DNA from: CAZDQL01 sp964507325
GTDB lineage: Bacteria > Planctomycetota > UBA1135 > GCA-002686595
DNA: 47,750 nucleotides
Reading direction: 5' to 3'
Assembly (NCBI GenBank): GCA_964507325.1
Contig: CAZDQL010000048.1
Span: 1-47,750 of the forward strand
The translations under genes and the position numbers were made by a program. The notes beneath the pieces were generated by a model. The model did not search any database, was not told the DNA's origin, and was given only the letters and a program-made list of their open reading frames with translations. Positions 1 through 6,291 of the stretch are shown piece after piece (positions within the stretch are counted from its first letter, which is position 1; every line of letters begins with the position of its first letter).

Positions 1-430
1 GCAATCCGATCCCCGCCGCGATCCCCCCCCGCAGCCCCCGGGGCACGGCGTCGAGGACCGCCTCCCGCGCTCCGGTCCAGGAGAGGGCCAGGAAGACCCC
101 TCCGGCGATCAGATTGGCCGCCAGCGCTTCCTGCCAGGTGAACCCGAGGACACCGCAGACGGTGAAGGCGAAGAAGAAGTTGTGCCCCACCGCCGGCGCC
201 AACCCGATCGGCAGGTTGGCGAGCAGAGCCATCAGGAAGCAGGCCAGGGCGGAGGCCACGCAGGTGGCGAAGAGCACGCCCGCGGGGTCCATCCCCGCCG
301 CCCCCATGACCGTCGGCTGGAGGAAGAGGATGTAGGAGAGGGTGGCGAAGGTGACGAGCCCCGCGACCACCTCGCGCCCGGGGGTGGTGCCGGCCCGTCG
401 TAGCTGGAATCGACGCTCGAGAATTCCCAC
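1..430 (-). CDS. AzgA-type NCS2 purine (guanine/hypoxanthine) permease, 3' end cut by window edge
   Basis: The visible 143 residues are the N-terminus of an inner-membrane nucleobase:proton symporter. After a short amphipathic start (GILERRF) comes TTPGREVVAGLVTFATLSYI, the characteristic first segment of the AzgA branch of the NCS2 family. GMDPAGVLFATC, the hydrophobic second helix, and NLPIGLAPAVGHNFFFAFT follow; the last is the family's conserved 'PIgLAPGmGlNaFFaft' segment. The start is GTG at 430: an in-frame TGA lies seven codons upstream, and AAGGG sits 7 nt before the GTG. It lies 94 bp downstream of the shell-protein gene on the same strand, so it may belong to the same transcript. 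The exact substrate cannot be told from this part; guanine, hypoxanthine or adenine are usual for the family. Confidence 0.85.
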   Translation of the reverse strand, partial: MGILERRFQLRRAGTTPGREVVAGLVTFATLSYILFLQPTVMGAAGMDPAGVLFATCVASALACFLMALLANLPIGLAPAVGHNFFFAFTVCGVLGFTWQEALAANLIAGGVFLALSWTGAREAVLDAVPRGLRGGIAAGIGL

Positions 431-524
431 GCTGCCGCCCTTCGATCACCCCGAGGGTAGCGCGTGGGCGAGTTGCGCCGCCACGATCCGAGCTCCGATC
501 CCTGCGGCTGCGAACCCAGCGGCG

Positions 525-1094
525 CTAGAACACGTCGCGGTAGAGCCGTTCCTCCGGCTGGGGGATCACGACGCGGCTGACGAGCAGGCCGCGCTCGGCG
601 ATCTTCTGGGCGCCCGCCTCGATGGCGGCCTCCACGTCGGAGATCTCGCCGGTCAAGAGCAGATAGCCCTTGCCTCCGATCGCCATGGCGACGTGGATGC
701 GGAAGAGCACCACCTCGGCCGCCTTCACCGCGGCGTCCGCCCCCTCGACGACGGAGGTGACGGAGAAGGCCTCGAGGATGCCGAGGGCCTGCTTCTCCTC
801 CTCGCGCAACGCCACGCCGCCGGTGATGGCGGGGAAGACGCGCGGGTCGAGGTCGGGGATCAGGAGCTCGTCGATCAGCGCCTCCGACGAGACGCTCTTG
901 CCCGCCTCCAGGCTCGACACCACCGCCTCCACCTGGCCGCCGACCATGATGATGAACTTGCCGGAGCAGATCGTGCGCGCCACGAGGAGCTCGACCTCGG
1001 AGACCTTCAACATCGCGTCCTGGACGCGATAGGCCACCGCGATCGAGGAGAGCTCGAGCATGCCGAGAGCTTCCATCGCTTCCCCTTCAGCCAT
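525..1094 (-). CDS. pduT: PduT-like tandem-BMC trimeric shell protein with predicted Fe-S cysteine
   Basis: Tandem bacterial-microcompartment domain protein of 189 residues, close to the usual PduT length of about 184. Domain 1 (about residues 8-95) starts EALGMLELSSIA, and domain 2 (about 103-185) starts QALGILEAFSV; both match BMC-fold openings. Residue C43 in TICSGKF aligns with the PduT cysteine that carries a [4Fe-4S] cluster at the trimer pore, so the protein may conduct electrons through the shell. The C-terminus RGLLVSRVVIPQPEERLY is also PduT-like. Its ATG overlaps the end of the PduS-like gene by 8 bp, indicating translational coupling and a shared role in redox exchange with the compartment lumen. 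No other shell genes are visible; they may lie left of the window. Confidence 0.92.
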   Translation of the reverse strand: MAEGEAMEALGMLELSSIAVAYRVQDAMLKVSEVELLVARTICSGKFIIMVGGQVEAVVSSLEAGKSVSSEALIDELLIPDLDPRVFPAITGGVALREEEKQALGILEAFSVTSVVEGADAAVKAAEVVLFRIHVAMAIGGKGYLLLTGEISDVEAAIEAGAQKIAERGLLVSRVVIPQPEERLYRDVF

Positions 1095-2391
1095 CGTTCC
1101 TCCGGATCGTGATCACGTCCGTCACCTCCACCACCTGGCCGTCGATCGACGCGTGCACCGGCAGACCCAGGCCTTCGGGCGCTGCACCGATCACCTGCCC
1201 CTCCTGGACCCGATCGCCGGCGGCCACCACCGCCCGCGCGGGGGCGCCGACGTGCTGGCTCAGGGGGATGCGCACCTGATCGAGGCGCCAGTCGACCTCC
1301 ACCAGCGGGCCGACGTTGCGGTACTCCGCCAGGCCGAGCTTGGCGATCAAGCTCGCCACCGGCACCCGCCGGTAGGGCTGCATCGAGTGGGGTCGCACGT
1401 CGGTCCGCCCGCGGTCGGGGTGCTCGAGCCCGTCCTTCGCCGCTTGACGCTTGTTGTCGGCGCAGGCGTCCTTGGGGTAGAGCCCCTCGGGGCAGGCGTA
1501 GAGGGAGCAGAGGTTGCACTCACAGCAGAACTGGGAGCCGAGCAGCAGCGCATCGCCGACCATGTTGAACTCGAGGCCGCGCATCGCCAGGTGCGGCTCC
1601 ACCGGGTGCCCGATCAGGTAGCGCGGGCAGAGCTCGGTGCAGAAGCTGCACTGGTCGCAGGCGGAGCGCCCGATCAGCTCCCGCGCCCGGGCGTCGGGGA
1701 GGTAGCGCGCGATCAGACCGTGGTCGGGGGGGAAGCAGAGCAGCCCGCCGGTGGTGCGCGTCACCGGCTCCTCCAGGTCCTCGGCCAGGCGCGCCATCAT
1801 GACGCCGCCCACGAGCACGCGCCGGTCCCCGTCGGCCGGGACCCCAGCCGTGCGCAGCACGTCCGCGAAGGAGGTGCCGATCGGCACCCGCAGCGTCATC
1901 GGCTCGGGGACCGCGCCGGCGACCGTCAGGTACTTCCTGGTCACCGGCTGGTCGAGGGCGACGTTGAGCAGGGTCTCGACGTTGCAGACCAGGCACCCCA
2001 CGTCCCCGGGCAGGCCCCCGGGTGGGATCACCCTCCCGGTGGTCTCGAAGACGGTGATGAACTCGTCGCCGGCGGGGTAGAAGTCCCCCAGGGGATGGAC
2101 CTCGATGCCGCGCTCGAAGCAGCGCGCCTCGAGCCGGGAGATCAGGTCGTCGTACTTCTCCTTGATCCCGATCTGCCCCCGCTGGGCCCCCACCTGGGCC
2201 ATGACCTGCTGCATCCCCTCGAGCACCTGGTCCATCTGGTGCCGCAGGATCTGCTTGTCCTTGTGCAGGAGCGGCTCGCACTCGGCCGCGTTCATGATGA
2301 CCGTGTCGACCTCTCGCTCGAGCTTCACGTAGGTCGGGAAGCCGGCACCCCCGGCTCCGGCGACGCCGTTGGAACGGACGCGGTCCAGCAT
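1087..2391 (-). CDS. pduS: PduS-like SLBB/RnfC-family iron-sulfur flavoprotein (microcompartment electron transfer)
   Basis: RnfC/PduS-type protein of 434 residues. The N-terminus GAGGAGFPTYVKL (residues 12-24) is the glycine-rich nucleotide-binding motif, followed by NAAECEPLLHKDKQI typical of the FMN/NADH domain. The SLBB portion spans about 150-210. Two ferredoxin-like clusters follow: C245, C248, C251 and C255, then C289, C292, C295 and C300, enough for two [4Fe-4S] centres. The C-terminal part (about 350-434) carries a lipoyl-like barrel (VVAAGDRVQEGQVIG). In the Pdu system PduS passes electrons from NADH to cobalamin and binds PduT. Here too it is directly followed, with an 8-bp overlap, by a PduT-like gene. 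The ATG at 2391 is supported by an in-frame TAG five codons upstream. No Shine-Dalgarno is visible; TAGAAT lies 9 nt before the ATG. Confidence 0.92.
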   Translation of the reverse strand: MLDRVRSNGVAGAGGAGFPTYVKLEREVDTVIMNAAECEPLLHKDKQILRHQMDQVLEGMQQVMAQVGAQRGQIGIKEKYDDLISRLEARCFERGIEVHPLGDFYPAGDEFITVFETTGRVIPPGGLPGDVGCLVCNVETLLNVALDQPVTRKYLTVAGAVPEPMTLRVPIGTSFADVLRTAGVPADGDRRVLVGGVMMARLAEDLEEPVTRTTGGLLCFPPDHGLIARYLPDARARELIGRSACDQCSFCTELCPRYLIGHPVEPHLAMRGLEFNMVGDALLLGSQFCCECNLCSLYACPEGLYPKDACADNKRQAAKDGLEHPDRGRTDVRPHSMQPYRRVPVASLIAKLGLAEYRNVGPLVEVDWRLDQVRIPLSQHVGAPARAVVAAGDRVQEGQVIGAAPEGLGLPVHASIDGQVVEVTDVITIRRNDG

Positions 2392-2400
2392 GGGCGGGAG

Positions 2401-2406
2401 ATTCTA
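2401..2406 (-). promoter_or_regulatory. Putative -10 element (TAGAAT) for a leaderless pduS transcript
   Basis: On the minus strand TAGAAT lies 9 nt upstream of the PduS start codon and no Shine-Dalgarno lies between. If used, transcription would begin at or within a few bases of the ATG. No clear -35 was found. The same arrangement recurs before other genes in the window. Confidence 0.35.
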
Positions 2407-2497
2407 GCGCGGACGACTGACGAGCGTCCGCCCCAGTGCGCACCAAGTCCACCGGACGGCGGATCGGGAGCACCGTCGCCGGGCTGCCTCCCCCGCC

Positions 2498-5158
2498 TCA
2501 GTTGTTCAGCGGACCGTTCTGGATCGGCAGGAAGGGCGTGGCGCCGATCTCCGGGAAGTCGTGCTCGCTGACCCGCGGGTCGCGGTCGAAGGCCCAGATG
2601 CGGCGGTGCTCGCTGCCGGAGACGTTGCGCAGGTGCAGGGCCAGGGCGTTGCCCGGGATCCAACCGGGTTGGGCGGAGATCTCGGTCACCAAGGGGATCA
2701 GGTCGGGGGTCGGATGCCACTCCGTGTAGTGCCAGACGTCGCTGAAGGTCCAGGGCACCGAGGCGGAGGTCTCGGCGCGGTGCTTGGGGAGGTCCCCCGA
2801 GGCGTAGGGGCCGGGGTCGAGTAGGAGCTCGCCGTAGAGCTCCAGGTCCATCGTGTTGGTGTAGGTGCCGTCGGTGGCGAGGATCAGGTGGGCGGAGGTG
2901 AGCCAGGCCGGGTCGGGCAGGCTGACCTCCTCGAAGCGCACCCCGGCGACGAGCGGGTGGCCGATCCAGCCCAGGTGCACTTCGTTGCAGGTGAGGCAGT
3001 CGTCGGCGTCGTCGGCGCCGCTCGCCACCTGGCGTTCGAGACCCATCGACGCTCCGGAAGGAGTGGTCCAGGCCAGGTCGAGCACGGTCTGGCGGTGCAG
3101 CCGGTAGCGGCGGAACTCCTCCCAGCTCCCCGCCGGCTGGTCGTAGCCGGTCAGATCGAAGGCCTGCGTCTCGCGGATGCCGTCGGAGCTGCCCGCGTCG
3201 GAGACCAGCAGCACCAGGTCGTTGCCACGCAGCCACCCGGGGCGCGCCAGGACCTCCTGCAGGAGCGGCGTCAGGTCGGGGGAGGTCGCCCAGCCGTCGG
3301 TCACCCAGTCACCGCTCACAGTCCACGTCACCGCCTGGGAGCCGGGGGAGCGGGTCAGGGGCATGCTGAAGGTCTCGAAGGGGGACGGATCGTCGGCCGC
3401 CTCGGCGCGCACGACCAGGTCGAGGGTCGTGCCCGTGGTGGGCTCGGTGGGCAGCACCAGCCGCGCGGAGACCAGGGTGGCACTCCCGTCGAGGTAGAGG
3501 TCGCGGAAGTGGAAGCCGGTCACGTAGTCCCCCACGCCGGGGACGCGACCGAGGCGCGTCCGCTCGGAGCGGTTGCCGCACCCGGGGGCGTTGGCAGCGC
3601 TGCAATCGGTGGCGTCCGCCGCGCGTTCGTTGGCGACGCGCGCCAGCGGGTAGGGCCCTTCGCTCCCGAGCGTGTACTCGATCTCCAGCCGCGGCAGCCG
3701 GTGGGGCGGGACCACCCCCATCAGATCCAGCCCGTGGATGGTGGTGGCGATGCGGGGCACCTCCACCGTGTCCCACCAGTTGAGGGTCAGGTCCACCTCG
3801 GTGGGCTGCTCGTTGCGCACGTTGTAGGGCACGCCGTGCAGGCCGAGGACGTTGTTCTCGTTGACCGCCAGCGGTCCGTCGATCGCGGTCTCCTGCACGG
3901 CTCCCAGGAAGAGGTTGCCTCCGGCGTTGGGACCCAGGTCATTGCGCCGCACCGTGAGCAGGTGCGTATCCGTGGCATGGATCCCGTTGCCCCCGTTGGA
4001 GCGGATCTTGTTGTGGGTGAAGCGCTGATCCCGCGACCCTTGAGCGAGGGCCCAGAAGGTGCCCCGCCGCAGGTGCACGCCGTGCCCCAGGTTCTCGGTG
4101 ATCACGTTGCGCTCGTAGCGCACGCCGACGGTGCTCTCGTTCAGGATCCCGGCGAAGGCACAGCGGCGGATCAGGTTGCGCCGCACCAGGGCGTCGGTCG
4201 AGTAGCCGAGCCACATGCCGTAGCGCCCCGCGTCCTCGCAGAGGTTCTCCACGAAGACGTTGCCGGCGCTGAAGGTGGACTCGATCCCGATGTGCTTCGC
4301 CTGGCCGGTGTCGTTGCCCCAGTAGACGTTGAAGTCGGCGCCCCAGTGGACACTCCCCTCCTGGGCGGCGGAGAAGACCCCGTCCCCGGAGTTGCGCAGG
4401 GAGTTGAAGGCCACCCGGTTGTGGTTGGAGTCCTTGATCAGGAGCAGGGCGGCGGTGTCGCACCCGTCGTCCTGCACCTGGGAGCAGTAGGTCGAGACCT
4501 TGTTGAAGCAGTTGTCGGCGCGGTTGCCCACGAGCACGTTGTGACTCGAGCGCGTGAGGTGGACCCCCCACCCCTCGTTGTCGGAGCAGTCGTTGCCGAA
4601 GAGCTCCACGTGGTCGCACTGGTAGAGCCCGATGCCGTTCTGCTGGTCCTGGCAGACGTTGTCCTCGATCACGGCGGTGGAGATCCCCACCAGGACGATC
4701 CCGTTCCCGATCTGGTCGTTGGCCAACTGCCCCGCCCAGTCGGGCCAGACGGCGAGGAAGTCCCCCGGCCCGTTGGTGACCGGACGCTTGCGGTTCCCGG
4801 AGAGCAGCGCCCCTGCGATGCGATGCCCGCCGCCGTTCTTCATCAGGATCGCCGAGCGATACCCGGAGATCGTCCCGCCCACGATCTCCACGTCGTGGTA
4901 GCCGTCGCAGAGGATGCCGTAGCCGGTCATCTGGCTCCCCTGGAGGGTCACGCCGGTCAGGGTCAGGGTGACGTCGGAGGCGCCGATCCGAATCACGCCG
5001 TCCTCCGTCGGATCGTCGAAGGCGTAGGTGCCCGGACAGATCACCGTGTCCTGGGTGATCAGCATGTCGTCGGTGAGCGTCGTGCACTGCGCGAGGGCGG
5101 GCACGGAGAGCGTGGGCGCCAGCGCGGCGAGGAGCAGCGGGAGGGCGGGGCGGGGCAT
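2498..5158 (-). CDS. Secreted right-handed parallel beta-helix protein (NosD/PbH1-like) with duplicated C-terminal domain
   Basis: Predicted exported protein of 886 residues. The start is the ATG at 5158, with GGAG 7 nt upstream; it gives a clean signal peptide (MPRPALPLLLAALAPTLSV, cleavage near PALAQ). A longer in-frame start at 5257 would put 33 non-signal-like residues in front. Residues about 40-480 are parallel beta-helix repeats of the NosD/periplasmic copper-binding type, with recurrent N-x-I/V and G-I/V/G-M turns such as GIVLVGISTAVIEDN and GIHATDTHLLTVRRND. The C-terminal third holds two related units (about 555-668 and 739-858), each beginning with an F-R/E-x-L/V-x-L strand and ending W-x-x-S/P-DLxPL, then PGW-x-x-GN-x-L-x-L and AFD. 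Likely a surface or extracellular carbohydrate-active or adhesive protein; no catalytic residues can be assigned. Confidence 0.85.
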   Translation of the reverse strand: MPRPALPLLLAALAPTLSVPALAQCTTLTDDMLITQDTVICPGTYAFDDPTEDGVIRIGASDVTLTLTGVTLQGSQMTGYGILCDGYHDVEIVGGTISGYRSAILMKNGGGHRIAGALLSGNRKRPVTNGPGDFLAVWPDWAGQLANDQIGNGIVLVGISTAVIEDNVCQDQQNGIGLYQCDHVELFGNDCSDNEGWGVHLTRSSHNVLVGNRADNCFNKVSTYCSQVQDDGCDTAALLLIKDSNHNRVAFNSLRNSGDGVFSAAQEGSVHWGADFNVYWGNDTGQAKHIGIESTFSAGNVFVENLCEDAGRYGMWLGYSTDALVRRNLIRRCAFAGILNESTVGVRYERNVITENLGHGVHLRRGTFWALAQGSRDQRFTHNKIRSNGGNGIHATDTHLLTVRRNDLGPNAGGNLFLGAVQETAIDGPLAVNENNVLGLHGVPYNVRNEQPTEVDLTLNWWDTVEVPRIATTIHGLDLMGVVPPHRLPRLEIEYTLGSEGPYPLARVANERAADATDCSAANAPGCGNRSERTRLGRVPGVGDYVTGFHFRDLYLDGSATLVSARLVLPTEPTTGTTLDLVVRAEAADDPSPFETFSMPLTRSPGSQAVTWTVSGDWVTDGWATSPDLTPLLQEVLARPGWLRGNDLVLLVSDAGSSDGIRETQAFDLTGYDQPAGSWEEFRRYRLHRQTVLDLAWTTPSGASMGLERQVASGADDADDCLTCNEVHLGWIGHPLVAGVRFEEVSLPDPAWLTSAHLILATDGTYTNTMDLELYGELLLDPGPYASGDLPKHRAETSASVPWTFSDVWHYTEWHPTPDLIPLVTEISAQPGWIPGNALALHLRNVSGSEHRRIWAFDRDPRVSEHDFPEIGATPFLPIQNGPLNN

Positions 5159-5261
5159 GGCGAGGCTCCGAAGGGTTGCGGGTCTAGCGTACCGCAGGTG
5201 CGCGAAGCCTGCGGAGGCAGCGGCAGCAGCGGAGTCGGGGCCGGGACTGGCCCGCACGAGC

Positions 5262-6263
5262 TCAGAACGCCAGGTTCCCCTCCTCGAAGAAGAGCACCGC
5301 CTCCCCCTCCAGGAACTGCGCGTTCATCGCCGCGGTCTCGTGGTAGGTCATGCAGAGGCGCTCCACGGGGACCGACTGGCAGAGGAGGACGCGGGTCGCT
5401 CGGTCGCTGCCCGAGTCGAAGTGACTCTGGGCGACCTCCCGGCTGAAGGTCGCGGAGACGAAGGTCAGATTGGCCGGGTGCTCCAGGGCCCTCTCGGTCG
5501 AGATGCCGCGCCACAGGGGCACCCGCTCGAGGCCCAGGCGGCGGAAGGTGGCGCGCAGGAAGGCCAGGCGGGAGAGCAGGTGGTCGGCGCGGCGCTCGCG
5601 ACTCCACGGCTCGGCGAAGAGCTCGGGGTCGCGAATGACCTGGCCCTCGAAGGCGCCCAGGCCCAGCTCGGCGAGCACGATGCGGTGGCCCTTCACCAGC
5701 TCGCCGGAGTAGGGATTGCTGACGAATTGCCGCGCGAATTCGTCCTCCATCTCGGCCAGGCCGCGGGAGGCGAGACAGGCCTCGAGGTCCGCGGCCAGCA
5801 GGGGATCGCCGCGGCGTTCGGCGGGATCGGGGAGTGCGTGGCCGTGCGCAAAGAAGCTCGAGGACTTCTCGATCCAGCTCGCGGCCTCGTTGACGTACTC
5901 GGCGAGGCGCTCCGCCGTTCTCCGGCGGGCTCCCTCGTCACACGCGATGCGGAGCGGCGCCTGGAAGCGCTCGATCGCCTCGCGCATGCGGTCGCAGGCC
6001 GCGGCATCAGCCCGCGCCGAGCCCCGCTCGAACTGCAGACCGCGCACCTTCTCGAAGGACATCTCCCAGAGCGCCCCCGCGTCCTCGAAGGCCTCGATGC
6101 GCACGACGAAGGACCCCAGCGCCGGACGCAGCTCGACGACGCGCAGCGGAGTCCGCCGCGCATCGAGCAGACGGCCGCGATTGCCCTGCACCAGGTGGGG
6201 GAGCTCCCCCGACTCGAACTCCGAGTCGGGGCGCATCTCGTCGTCGCGCTGGTAGATCGACAA
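5262..6263 (-). CDS. Candidate ADP-ribosyltransferase-fold protein (R-S-ExE type)
   Basis: Protein of 333 residues. The N-terminal two thirds are not recognised. The C-terminal ~85 residues carry the ordered hallmarks of the R-S-E class of ADP-ribosyltransferases: VPLWRGIS with R252, then FVSATFSREVAQSHF (S270-x-T272, the STS-like strand followed by the usual 'xxVAxxF' helix), then a buried strand VLLCQSVP, and finally NAQFLEGEAVLFFEEG with an E319-G-E321 ExE motif just before the terminal strand. In the family R and S bind NAD and the second Glu is catalytic; ExE usually marks arginine acceptors. No signal peptide is seen, so it is probably cytoplasmic. The start is TTG at 6263, preceded by GGGAGG; an ATG nine codons downstream is the alternative. 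It begins 28 bp after the M16 peptidase gene on the same strand. The assignment rests on motif order only. Confidence 0.6.
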   Translation of the reverse strand: MSIYQRDDEMRPDSEFESGELPHLVQGNRGRLLDARRTPLRVVELRPALGSFVVRIEAFEDAGALWEMSFEKVRGLQFERGSARADAAACDRMREAIERFQAPLRIACDEGARRRTAERLAEYVNEAASWIEKSSSFFAHGHALPDPAERRGDPLLAADLEACLASRGLAEMEDEFARQFVSNPYSGELVKGHRIVLAELGLGAFEGQVIRDPELFAEPWSRERRADHLLSRLAFLRATFRRLGLERVPLWRGISTERALEHPANLTFVSATFSREVAQSHFDSGSDRATRVLLCQSVPVERLCMTYHETAAMNAQFLEGEAVLFFEEGNLAF

Positions 6264-6291
6264 GGATTCCCTCCCAGCGAAGGGCTCGCAC

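Noticed and set aside
1060..2571. Long rightward reading frame opposite the PduS gene
   Set aside because: It is the complement of a clear RnfC/PduS gene; its protein is rich in His, Arg and Gly with no domain. Very high GC at third positions creates such frames.
2888..5446. Rightward frame of about 850 codons opposite the beta-helix gene
   Set aside because: Compositionally biased (V, G, H, R) shadow of a gene that has a signal peptide and recognisable repeats.
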